Assembly: GCA_903862845.1 (NCBI GenBank)
Contig: CAIOZS010000056.1
Coordinates: 1 to 60,238, forward strand
Reading direction: 5' to 3'
Source: an uncultured Thermoleophilia bacterium
GTDB lineage: Bacteria > Actinomycetota > Thermoleophilia > UBA2241
DNA: 60,238 nucleotides
This document shows, one piece after another, positions 44,907 to 52,293 of this stretch. A program made the position numbers and the translations under genes. The notes beneath the pieces are model-generated. The model was not told the origin of the DNA. It made no database searches and saw only the letters and a list, made by a program, of their open reading frames with translations. Position 1 is the stretch's first letter; every line of letters begins with the position of its first letter.

Positions 44907-46298
44907 ATGAGCGCGGCGGGGCCGGTGAGCCCGCGCTTCGCGGTGCTGCGCCCGGACTGGCTGCTGCGCGGCTACAGCGACCGCCCCGGGGTGCTTGCCA
45001 ACTGGCGCACCGGGGAGGCGCGCCCGCTCGCGGCGGCGGGCGCTTACGTGGCGCGCGCCTGCGACGGTCATACCGACTTCACGTCGCCGATCTTCCTGCC
45101 CAAGCACCAGGCCACGCTCAATCTCATGCTCGCAGAAGGCTTGGCCGAAGAATGCGCCTACGGTGCCGAGCTGGATCCGCGGCAGCGCTTTCGGGAGGCG
45201 CCGAACCGCTACATCCAGTACACGCAGTGGGCGGTCACCGGGCGCTGCAATCTGCGCTGCCGCCACTGCTACATGGACGGTCCGACGGGCCGCTACGGCG
45301 AGCTCCCCCACGACGTGGCGCTGGGGCTTGTCGAGCAGTTCGTGGACGCCAACGTGCAGCGCCTCCACCTGACCGGCGGCGAACCGCTGCTGCGCGCGGA
45401 CTTCTGGGAGCTGGCCGGCGCCTTGACGGCGCAGCGCATCGCCATCCACCAGATCTCCACCAACGGCGTGCTGCTGGACGACGAGGCGCTGCAACGCCTG
45501 CGCGACCTCGAGGCCGACCCCATCCTGCATTTCAGCCTCGACGGGGTCGGCACCCACGACGCCATGCGCGGCTGCGACGGCGCCGAGGCGGCGGCCATGA
45601 GCGCTATCAGGCGGGCCGTCGACGCCGGCTTCAAGGTCTCTGTCACGAGCTGCCTCGACGGCGTGACGAGGGACGGCATGCTGCCGGCGCTCGACCTGCT
45701 GACCGACGCCGGCGTCCGCTCCTGGCACGTGACCGCCCCGCAGGCGATCGGCTGCTGGACGACGGCGAGCACCGGCCTCTCCCTCGACGAGCAGGCGGCC
45801 GTGTGCGAACCGATCCTGCGTCGCTGGCTCGCCCTGGGCCGCCCCATGCTCGTCACCTTGTGTGGCATCTACGCCGGCGCGCCCGGCGAATACGTGCCGC
45901 CGCAGGAGCCGCTGCACCGCTGCACACCCGACGACCTCCATTGCGGTGCGCTGTTCGATGACACCGCCTACGTGATGCCGAACGGGCGGCTGATCCCGTG
46001 CCCGCGCTTCATCGGTACGCCCTTCGAGACGGCGCTGCCGTCGTTGCTGGACGTCAGCCTCAGCGAGGCGTGGGCCAATGAAGGGCTTCGCGCGTTCCTC
46101 GGTGTCACCAAGTCCCAGGTTCTCGCGCACAACGAGGAGTGCGCCGCCTGCGACGAGTTCGGCGAGTGCGGCGCCGGCTGCTGGGCCATGGCCTACGCGG
46201 CCAGCGGCGACGTGTTCGGCCGCGACCCTGTGGCGTGCGACCTATGGAAGAGCCCGCACCGGCGGCACCTCGCAGGCATCGCCGCCGGCACTGCATGA
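44907..46298 (+). CDS. Radical SAM/SPASM peptide maturase 1
   Basis: RiPP-modifying radical SAM enzyme of 463 residues. The N-terminal 100 residues (FAVLRPDWLLRGYSDRPGVL onward) look like a PqqD-like leader-binding (RRE) domain. The cluster motif is CNLRCRHCYMD at about residue 115, with HLTGGEPLLR. A SPASM region has CGALFDDTAYVMPNGRLIPC, then CAACDEFGECGAGCW and a last Cys, for auxiliary clusters. ATG 44907 is the best start. It lies 20 bp before the first Nif11 precursor, so those are its likely substrates. Product chemistry is not set by sequence. Confidence 0.9.
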   Translation: MSAAGPVSPRFAVLRPDWLLRGYSDRPGVLANWRTGEARPLAAAGAYVARACDGHTDFTSPIFLPKHQATLNLMLAEGLAEECAYGAELDPRQRFREAPNRYIQYTQWAVTGRCNLRCRHCYMDGPTGRYGELPHDVALGLVEQFVDANVQRLHLTGGEPLLRADFWELAGALTAQRIAIHQISTNGVLLDDEALQRLRDLEADPILHFSLDGVGTHDAMRGCDGAEAAAMSAIRRAVDAGFKVSVTSCLDGVTRDGMLPALDLLTDAGVRSWHVTAPQAIGCWTTASTGLSLDEQAAVCEPILRRWLALGRPMLVTLCGIYAGAPGEYVPPQEPLHRCTPDDLHCGALFDDTAYVMPNGRLIPCPRFIGTPFETALPSLLDVSLSEAWANEGLRAFLGVTKSQVLAHNEECAACDEFGECGAGCWAMAYAASGDVFGRDPVACDLWKSPHRRHLAGIAAGTA

Positions 46299-46317
46299 TC
46301 GAACAAGGAGAGACAGC

Positions 46318-46608
46318 ATGCCGATCGACGACCTGAAAGCCTTCTTCACCAAGCTCGAGACCGACGCTGCCCTGCAGGAGCAGGCACGCGCCTTGCAGGG
46401 CAGCACCGACGACGAGCGCGTGGCCGGACTCTGCGCTCTCGCGGCGGACGCCGGCTTCACGGTGACCCCCGAGGATTTGAGCAGCGCCGCCGCCGGCACG
46501 GCGGCAGCCGAGCTCGACGACGAGTCGCTGCGCGCGGTCGTCGGCGGCGGCTGCGAAGTCACGGGGGACATCGCCCCGCTCTTCGGCCGCGAGTTTCTTG
46601 GGGGCTGA
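46318..46608 (+). CDS. Nif11-leader RiPP precursor 1
   Basis: A 96-residue precursor: a 77-residue Nif11 leader (MPIDDLKAFFTKLETDAALQ at the start, LRAVVGG at the end) and the core GCEVTGDIAPLFGREFLGG. The single core Cys is at position 2. AAGGAG at 46305-46310 precedes the ATG. It lies 19 bp after the maturase gene. The cleavage after Gly-Gly is inferred from the family. Confidence 0.92.
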   Translation: MPIDDLKAFFTKLETDAALQEQARALQGSTDDERVAGLCALAADAGFTVTPEDLSSAAAGTAAAELDDESLRAVVGGGCEVTGDIAPLFGREFLGG

Positions 46609-46651
46609 GCGCCTCGACACCAGACCAGCCACGAAAAGGAGGAACCATGCC
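46583..46651 (+). repeat. Direct repeat, copy 1 (69 bp, exact)
   Basis: Identical to 46912-46980. It spans the end of one precursor, its spacer and ribosome site, and the start of the next, and marks a recent tandem duplication with a 329-bp unit. Confidence 0.9.
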
Positions 46652-46937
46652 AATCGGCGACCTCAAGGCCTTCTTCGCCAAGCTCGAGACCGACGCTGCC
46701 CTGCAGGACCAGGCACGCGCCCTGCAGGGCAGCACCGACGACGAGCGCGTGGCCGGACTGTGCGCTCTCGCGGCGGACGCAGGCTTCACGGTGACCCCCG
46801 AGGATTTGAGCAGCGCCGCCGCCGGCACCGCTGCGGCGGAGCTCGACGACCAGTCGCTGCGCGCGGTCGTGGGGGGGATCTGTGAGAGTACGGGTTTCTT
46901 CGCTCCACACCTCGGCCGCGAGTTTCTTGGGGGCTGA
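46647..46937 (+). CDS. Nif11-leader RiPP precursor 2
   Basis: A 96-residue precursor almost identical to precursor 1 in the leader (MPIGDLKAFFAKL start, LRAVVGG end). The core is ICESTGFFAPHLGREFLGG, the same family as precursors 1 and 4 (CExTG, then AP, then GREF). AAAAGGAGG precedes the ATG. It is separated from its neighbours by identical 38-bp spacers. Confidence 0.92.
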   Translation: MPIGDLKAFFAKLETDAALQDQARALQGSTDDERVAGLCALAADAGFTVTPEDLSSAAAGTAAAELDDQSLRAVVGGICESTGFFAPHLGREFLGG

Positions 46938-46980
46938 GCGCCTCGACACCAGACCAGCCACGAAAAGGAGGAACCATGCC
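46912..46980 (+). repeat. Direct repeat, copy 2 (69 bp, exact)
   Basis: Identical to 46583-46651 at an offset of 329 bp. Confidence 0.9.
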
Positions 46981-47266
46981 GATCGACGACCTCAAGGCTT
47001 TCTTCGCCAAACTCGAGAGCGATGCGGACCTGCAGGCCAAGGCACGTGCCCTGCAGGGCAGCGCCGCTGACGAGCGAGTCGCCGGGCTGTGCGCTCTCGC
47101 GGCGGACGCAGGCTTCACGTTGACCGCCGAGGACTTGAGCAGCGCCGCCGCCGGCTCGGCGGCGGCCGAGCTCGACGACCAGTCGCTGCGCGCGGTCGTC
47201 GGGGGCCTCTGCAGTTCGCCTGGGCTTGTTACCGGCCCAAGCTCCGAGCGCGTGTTCCCAGGGTAG
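46976..47266 (+). CDS. Nif11-leader RiPP precursor 3
   Basis: A 96-residue precursor. The leader keeps MPIDDLKAFFAKLESDADLQ and LRAVVGG. The core is LCSSPGLVTGPSSERVFPG, the second core type (CSSPG, then a later Pro, then FPG), shared with precursor 5. AAAAGGAGG precedes the ATG. Confidence 0.92.
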   Translation: MPIDDLKAFFAKLESDADLQAKARALQGSAADERVAGLCALAADAGFTLTAEDLSSAAAGSAAAELDDQSLRAVVGGLCSSPGLVTGPSSERVFPG

Positions 47267-47332
47267 GCTTCACGCCTCGAGTCCCGTCTGACGTTCAACG
47301 CGCCGCCGACGTGGCGCGCGGAAGGAGACACC

Positions 47333-47620
47333 ATGCCGATCGACGACCTGAAAGCCTTCTTCGCCAAGCTCGAGACCGACGCTGCCCTGCAGGACCAGGC
47401 ACGCGCCCTGCAGGGCAGCACCGACGACGAGCGCGTGGCCGGACTGTGCGCTCTCGCGGCGGACGCAGGCTTCACGTTGACTCCCGAGGACTTGAGCAGC
47501 GCCGCCGCGAGCACGGCGGCAGCGGAGCTCGACGACCAGTCGCTGCGTGCGGTCGTCGGGGGCGTCTGCGAGATCACGGGGACCGCCGCCCCACAGTTCG
47601 GTCGCGAGTTTCGCGGCTGA
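47333..47620 (+). CDS. Nif11-leader RiPP precursor 4
   Basis: A 95-residue precursor. The leader is as in precursor 2; the core is VCEITGTAAPQFGREFRG, one residue shorter than the others. It belongs to the CExTG/GREF core type. GAAGGAG precedes the ATG after a 66-bp spacer that differs from the first two. Confidence 0.92.
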   Translation: MPIDDLKAFFAKLETDAALQDQARALQGSTDDERVAGLCALAADAGFTLTPEDLSSAAASTAAAELDDQSLRAVVGGVCEITGTAAPQFGREFRG

Positions 47621-47678
47621 ACGCCCTGCCCTCCGACTGACGACAAGCGGCGTTCCCGCGTCGCGCGAAAGGAGCACC

Positions 47679-47969
47679 ATGCCGATCGACGACCTGAAAG
47701 CGTTCTTCGCCAAGCTCGAGACCGATGCGGACCTGCAGGAGCAGGCACGCGCCTTCCAAGGCAGCCCTGACGACGAGCGCGTGGCCGGACTCTGCCGCCT
47801 CGCGGCCGACGCCGGCTTCACCGTGACCCCCGAGGACTGGAAGAGCGCCGCCGCCGGCTCGGCGGCGGCCGAGCTCGACGACGAGTCGCTGCGCGCGGTC
47901 GTCGGGGGTTGGTGCAGTTCGCCGGGAGGCTTCGGCCGCCCAAACACCGAGGGCGAGTTCCCGGGCTGA
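47679..47969 (+). CDS. Nif11-leader RiPP precursor 5
   Basis: A 96-residue precursor. The leader varies more (EDWKSAAAG in place of EDLSSAAAG). The core is WCSSPGGFGRPNTEGEFPG, of the CSSPG/FPG type with precursor 3. AAAGGAG lies before the ATG. It is the last of the five-gene array. Confidence 0.92.
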   Translation: MPIDDLKAFFAKLETDADLQEQARAFQGSPDDERVAGLCRLAADAGFTVTPEDWKSAAAGSAAAELDDESLRAVVGGWCSSPGGFGRPNTEGEFPG

Positions 47970-48045
47970 CCGCCCCGAGAGCAATGTGTCTGCCGGCTTG
48001 GGCGAGATGTTTGCCCGCGGGTCGAGCCCCGTCGTCGCCGGCCTG

Positions 48046-48074
48046 TTGCGCCGCCACAGGCGACGTCGTAGGTT
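48046..48074 (+). promoter_or_regulatory. Candidate promoter before the SAM hydroxide adenosyltransferase gene
   Basis: TTGCGC (48046-48051), 17 nt, then TAGGTT (48069-48074), 6 nt before the ATG at 48081. This suggests a second, leaderless transcription unit within the RiPP locus. Confidence 0.45.
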
Positions 48075-48080
48075 GTGACC

Positions 48081-48887
48081 ATGACCAGGCCCATCTGCTT
48101 CGCCAGTGACTACGGCCACGCCGACGACTTCGCCGGCGTGTGCCGCGGCGTCATCGCGCGCGTCGCGCCCGAGGTGCGCGTCATCGACGTCACTCACGGG
48201 CTCCCGGAGCGCGACGTGCTGGCCGGGGCTCTCGTCCTCCGCAACACGTTGCCGTACATGCCCGAAAGAGCCGTGCATCTCGCGGTGGTCGACCCCGGGG
48301 TCGGCGGGCCCCGGCGGGCGGTGGCCCTGCGCAGCGGCGGCGACCGCCTCTTCGTGGGCCCGGACAACGGCCTGCTCACCCTGGCCGCCGACCGCGATGA
48401 CGGTGTGCAGGCGGCTCACGAGCTGACCAACGAAGACCTCTGGCTGGCGCCCCTCTCGGCCACCTTCCACGGCCGCGACATCTTTGCCCCGGTCGCGGCT
48501 CGGCTGGCCGCCGGGCTGGCGCTCGACGTCGCCGGGAAGGCGATCGATCCGGGCGGCCTCACGCGACTTGAGGTCCCCGAGCTGCGCAGGCACCGCGACG
48601 GCCTGACGACCACGGCCCTGCTCGTCGACCGCTTCGGCAACGTGGCGCTCAACCTGCGCGCCCGGCAGCTCGAGGCGGCGAAGTTCGGCGACACTGTGGA
48701 GCTCGTCTGCGGAGACGAGCGCTTTCTGGCCAGGGTGGCGCGGACCTTCGCGTCTGTGCGCCCCAGCGATATCGTCGTGCTGGTGGACAGCTACGGGCAG
48801 GTGGCCATTGCCGTCAGCGCCGGGTCCGCCGAAGAGGTGCTCGGCCTCGCACCCGGCGATGAAGTGCGTCTGCGACGCCTCGACTGA
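48081..48887 (+). CDS. SAM hydroxide adenosyltransferase (DUF62 family)
   Basis: Enzyme of 268 residues that splits S-adenosylmethionine to adenosine and methionine with water, by family precedent. The set of motifs is complete: ASDYGHADDFAGVCRGVI, VDPGVGGPRR, GPDNGLLTLA, TFHGRDIFAPVAA and LLVDRFGNVALNL, followed by the C-terminal beta domain. A GTG 6 nt upstream is an alternative start. It sits between the precursor array and the second maturase, where SAM is the cofactor, so a role in clearing or balancing SAM there is possible but unproven. Confidence 0.9.
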   Translation: MTRPICFASDYGHADDFAGVCRGVIARVAPEVRVIDVTHGLPERDVLAGALVLRNTLPYMPERAVHLAVVDPGVGGPRRAVALRSGGDRLFVGPDNGLLTLAADRDDGVQAAHELTNEDLWLAPLSATFHGRDIFAPVAARLAAGLALDVAGKAIDPGGLTRLEVPELRRHRDGLTTTALLVDRFGNVALNLRARQLEAAKFGDTVELVCGDERFLARVARTFASVRPSDIVVLVDSYGQVAIAVSAGSAEEVLGLAPGDEVRLRRLD

Positions 48888-48946
48888 GGGCTGGATTGCC
48901 CGCGCGGCCGCCCCAAGTGGATCTTGTGCGGCCCGTCGCGGCTCCG

Positions 48947-50404
48947 ATGAAGACTGGCGACATGCGAGCCGAGGGGCCGGTCAAGCGGCACGCGGACGCC
49001 GCAGGCGCGAGCGGCCGCTTCGCGGTCCTCGCGCCCGACTGGCAGCTACGCGGCTACAGCGATCGCCCCGTGGTGCTGGTGAACTGGCGCACGGGGCGGA
49101 CGATCCCGCTGTCGTCCACCGGCGCGTACGTCGCGCGGTCCTGCGACGGCGCGACCGATATCAGCCCGCCGCTCTTTCTGTCCCGGCACGTCGCTACGCT
49201 CGCGCAGATGGTCGAGCAGGGCATGGCGGTGGAGTGCGCCGCCGGCACCGCGCTCGACCCGCGGCAGCGCCTGCGCACCGCCCCGAACCGTTTCCTGCGC
49301 CTCGTCAACTGGGGCGTCACGGGGCGCTGCAACCTGCGCTGCCGGCACTGCTACATGGAGGCGCCGGTCGCCCGCTACGGGGAGCTGCCGACCGAGACTC
49401 TCTTCGGCCTCATCGACCAGTTCGAGCGCGCCAACGTGCTCCGCGTGCACCTCACCGGCGGCGAGGCGCTCCTGCGCCGCGACTTCTGGACGATCGCCGA
49501 GGAGCTTCTGCGCCGCCGCATCGGCATCCACCAGATCTCGACCAACGGCCTGCTGCTGGACGACCGGAGTCTGGTGCGGCTCCGCGAGCTCGGCGCCGAG
49601 CCGATCTTCCACTTCAGCTTCGACGGCGTCGGGACGCACGACTCGATGCGCGGCGTCGACGGCGTCGAGGCGGCCGCCCTCGACGTGATCCGAAGGACGG
49701 CGGCGGCCGGTTTCCGCGTCGCCGTGACGAGCTGCCTCGACCGCGAGACGCGCGCCGGCATCCTGCGCACGCCCGAGGTCCTGGCCGACGCGGGCGTGCA
49801 CACGTGGCACCTGGACGCCCCACTGCCGATGGGCCTTTGGCCGGGCTCCGACACCGAGCTCCCGCTCGACGAGCAGGTCGCTGTCTGCGAGACGATCCTG
49901 CGGCGCTGGCTCGCCCTCGGCCGCCCCTTCCGGGTGACGCTCTGTCGGCTGTACTCGGGCTCGCCCCCGGGCGACGACGAGTGGGCGGCCACGTCCCGCG
50001 GCGACGCAGCGGATGAGGCGCCGCCCGGCTTCGCGCCGGACGACCCGCACTGCGGCGACCTGATGAACGACGTCGCCTACGTGCTGCCGGACGGCAGGTT
50101 CATGCCCTGCCTGCGCTTCATCGGGACTCCGGTTCACGAGGAGATGCCGTCGCTGCTCGACGTGGACCTGAGCGAGGTGTGGGATGACGAGGAGCTGCGC
50201 GCGCGCTTCTCCGTCACGAAGGCGCAGGTCCGGGAGCGGAACTCGGAATGCGCCGCCTGTCCCGAGTTCGGGGTGTGCGGCGGGGGCTGCTGGGCTCTCG
50301 GGTATGCGGCGACCGGCGACCCGCTGGGCCGCGATCCCCTGGCTTGTGTCGTGAATAAGAGTCCATACAAGAAGCGGCTGGCGGAGATCGCCGCCGTGCT
50401 GTGA
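48947..50404 (+). CDS. Radical SAM/SPASM peptide maturase 2
   Basis: Paralogue of the 44907 maturase, about 485 residues. The N-terminal leader-binding-like part (FAVLAPDWQLRGYSDRP, GAYVARSCDGATD) is alike, the cluster motif is CNLRCRHCYME, and the SPASM part has CGDLMNDVAYVLPDGRFMPC and CAACPEFGVCGGGCW. An insert near DDEWAATSRGDAADE is not in the first enzyme. The start could be ATG 48947, ATG 48962 or TTG 48896. It lies 25 bp before the sixth precursor, which is its likely substrate. Confidence 0.9.
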   Translation: MKTGDMRAEGPVKRHADAAGASGRFAVLAPDWQLRGYSDRPVVLVNWRTGRTIPLSSTGAYVARSCDGATDISPPLFLSRHVATLAQMVEQGMAVECAAGTALDPRQRLRTAPNRFLRLVNWGVTGRCNLRCRHCYMEAPVARYGELPTETLFGLIDQFERANVLRVHLTGGEALLRRDFWTIAEELLRRRIGIHQISTNGLLLDDRSLVRLRELGAEPIFHFSFDGVGTHDSMRGVDGVEAAALDVIRRTAAAGFRVAVTSCLDRETRAGILRTPEVLADAGVHTWHLDAPLPMGLWPGSDTELPLDEQVAVCETILRRWLALGRPFRVTLCRLYSGSPPGDDEWAATSRGDAADEAPPGFAPDDPHCGDLMNDVAYVLPDGRFMPCLRFIGTPVHEEMPSLLDVDLSEVWDDEELRARFSVTKAQVRERNSECAACPEFGVCGGGCWALGYAATGDPLGRDPLACVVNKSPYKKRLAEIAAVL

Positions 50405-50429
50405 CCGCGAAACGAGGAAAGGACGTCCC

Positions 50430-50804
50430 ATGTCGATCGAGGATCTGACCGCATTCTTCGCGAAGCTGGAGAGTGACCAGGCCCTGCAGGACCAGGCGCT
50501 GGCACTGCAGGGCACACGCGGTGAGGAACGGCTCGCCGGCCTCACGAGCCTGGCCGCCGAGCACGGCTTCACCGTAGGCGCGGCCGACTGGGAGCACGAG
50601 GCCGCCGGCCCTGCGGTTGCCGCGCTCGAGGATGAGAAGCTGCGCGACGTCGTCGGCGGCGGCTGCGGCGACGCGGTCGGCTTCAGCCAGGCGCAGGGCG
50701 GCAGCCTCGGCAAGGCCGAGGGAAGCTGCGGCTGCGGCCAGGGGGTCGGCGCCTACAGCGCCCAGGGGCAGAGCCTCGGGCTCGCGTCCGGCGGCTGCGG
50801 CTGA
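50430..50804 (+). CDS. Nif11-leader RiPP precursor 6, Gly/Cys-rich core
   Basis: A 124-residue precursor. The 77-residue leader (MSIEDLTAFFAKLESDQALQ start, LRDVVGG end) is diverged from the array. The 47-residue core begins GCGDAVGF and has two imperfect repeats, AQGGSLGKAEGSCGCG and AQGQSLGLASGGCG. It has four Cys and is rich in Gly, Ser and Ala. GAGGAAAGGA precedes the ATG. It pairs with the maturase directly upstream. Confidence 0.9.
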   Translation: MSIEDLTAFFAKLESDQALQDQALALQGTRGEERLAGLTSLAAEHGFTVGAADWEHEAAGPAVAALEDEKLRDVVGGGCGDAVGFSQAQGGSLGKAEGSCGCGQGVGAYSAQGQSLGLASGGCG

Positions 50805-50894
50805 AGCGCTGAGTGCGGGCGCGCCGCCGCGCCCGCCCTCACGTGCCTGGAGCCGAGCGCCGCAAGGAGCCCGCGCCGCCCGCGCCGCCTCGTC

Positions 50895-50923
50895 TTGCAT
50901 CGCCAGGCGTGATTGGCTATAGT
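50895..50923 (+). promoter_or_regulatory. Promoter of rplM-rpsI
   Basis: TTGCAT (50895-50900), a 17-nt spacer and TATAGT (50918-50923), giving a leader of about 50 nt before the rplM ATG. This is the best consensus promoter in the window. Confidence 0.7.
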
Positions 50924-50978
50924 TCGCTTTCGCGCGTCCACGTGGGGCGCGCGTTCTGTCACCGACACGAGTGAGCGC

Positions 50979-51413
50979 ATGAAGACTTACGTCGCCAAAC
51001 CCTCCACCATCGAGAAGAAGTGGTACATCGTCGACGCCAAGGGCCACACGCTGGGCCGCCTTGCCACCGTCGTCGCCGACTGCCTGCGCGGCAAGCGCAA
51101 GGTCACGTACACTCCCACCATCGACACCGGCGATTTCGTCGTCATCATCAACGCCGAGCAGATCGTCGTCACGGGCAAGAAGCCCGAGCAGAAGATGTAC
51201 TACCACCACTCCGGCTATCCCGGCGGCATCAAGAGCGAGTCGTACGCCAAGCTCCAGGCCCGCCGGCCCGAGGAGATTCTGCGCCACGCCGTGCGCGGCA
51301 TGCTGCCCCACACCAAGCTCGGGCGCGCCCAGCTCCGCAAGCTCAAGATCTACGCGGGCACGGAGCATCCGCACGAGGCGCAGATGCCCGAAGTGCTCGA
51401 GATCAAGGAGTAA
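50979..51413 (+). CDS. rplM: 50S ribosomal protein uL13
   Basis: Large-subunit protein of 144 residues. [52 protein letters not shown] and [20 protein letters not shown] are diagnostic. The ATG at 50979 gives the usual N-terminus; the frame is open further up without coding character. It is 3 bp before rpsI. Confidence 0.97.
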   Translation: MKTYVAKPSTIEKKWYIVDAKGHTLGRLATVVADCLRGKRKVTYTPTIDTGDFVVIINAEQIVVTGKKPEQKMYYHHSGYPGGIKSESYAKLQARRPEEILRHAVRGMLPHTKLGRAQLRKLKIYAGTEHPHEAQMPEVLEIKE

Positions 51414-51416
51414 GGC

Positions 51417-51812
51417 GTGCCTGATGCAGTCACCTACCGGGCGACCGGCAAACGCAAGACCAGTGTCGCCCGCGTCATCCTCAGCCCGGGCGTCGGCACC
51501 GTCGTCATCAACGGCCGCGCCATCGACGCCTACTTCGGGCGCAAGGTCCTCGAGACCATTGCTCAGATGCCCTTCGAGACCACGCACACCGGCGGCAAGT
51601 TCGACGTCAAGGCCAATGTGCACGGCGGCGGCATCTCGGCGCAGGCCGGAGCCGTGCGTCACGGCATCGCCCGGGCGCTCTGCGAGGCCGACGAGAACCT
51701 GCGCACGCCGCTCAAGCGCGCCGGCTTCCTCACCCGCGACGACCGCAAGGTCGAGCGCAAGAAGGCCGGTTTCCACAAGGCGCGCAAGAAGCCGCAGTTC
51801 AGCAAGCGCTAG
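51417..51812 (+). CDS. rpsI: 30S ribosomal protein uS9
   Basis: Small-subunit protein of 131 residues. [36 protein letters not shown] and the C-terminal [13 protein letters not shown], whose Lys-Arg end reaches the P site, are intact. It starts at GTG 51417 and ends the rplM-rpsI unit; a hairpin follows. Confidence 0.97.
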   Translation: MPDAVTYRATGKRKTSVARVILSPGVGTVVINGRAIDAYFGRKVLETIAQMPFETTHTGGKFDVKANVHGGGISAQAGAVRHGIARALCEADENLRTPLKRAGFLTRDDRKVERKKAGFHKARKKPQFSKR

Positions 51813-51838
51813 CGCTTCACGCCACACCAGATCACCCC

Positions 51839-51864
51839 GACGGGCTGCCTTACGGCGGCCCGTC
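51839..51864 (+). terminator. Hairpin after rpsI
   Basis: GACGGGCTGCC, loop TTAC and GGCGGCCCGTC form an 11-bp stem (one G-T pair), followed by GTCGTT. It lies 27 bp past the rpsI stop. Confidence 0.65.
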
Positions 51865-51963
51865 GTCGTTGGGGCGGCTATGGCCGGCGGGGAGACGTCT
51901 TCCGCGGTCCGCCATCACGTCAAGGTGCTAGGATGAGCTGCAACCGCACCTGAGGAGCAGGCG

Positions 51964-52200
51964 ATGGCAAGAAGAACCACGAGGGCCATGAGGCCGCCGA
52001 GAAACACGGCGCCTGGGTGGAAGAAGGCCGCCGTCGTGTTGTCCGCACCAGTCGCCGTAGTTGTCGTGATAACCCTCTTCGGCGCCTCCAAGTGGTCGTT
52101 CCTTCCGTTCCTGGTGATGATCGTCGTCGTGGCTGCCGTCGCAGTCTGGCTCATGGCCAAGCTGCTGGGGGTCCACCTGAGCCTGCGCAGCTGGGACTAG
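51964..52200 (+). CDS. Small membrane protein of unknown function
   Basis: A 78-residue protein with a basic, Pro-rich start (MARRTTRAMRPPRN) and two hydrophobic segments (about residues 22-40 and 45-65) joined by a short turn ASKWSF. The positive N-terminus suggests it faces the cytosol. GAGGAG lies 8-9 nt before the ATG, and TAGGAT at 51930-51935 may be a -10 box. I do not recognise the family. Confidence 0.6.
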   Translation: MARRTTRAMRPPRNTAPGWKKAAVVLSAPVAVVVVITLFGASKWSFLPFLVMIVVVAAVAVWLMAKLLGVHLSLRSWD

Positions 52201-52293
52201 CTCGCAGAGGATCCCGGCGCGGGCCGCGCACCATGACTTGAGTACCGGCGCAGGCGCGCCAAGCCCCACACGAGAACGGAGTCGGCTCGCAGC

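Noticed and set aside
46318..50804. Spliceotide-type (PlpX/YG splicing) precursors
   Set aside because: Those cores need a Tyr-Gly splice motif. None of the six cores has it.
43919..50804. Lanthipeptide or LAP cluster
   Set aside because: No LanM, LanB/C, YcaO or flavin dehydrogenase is encoded. The only modifying enzymes seen are the two radical SAM proteins.
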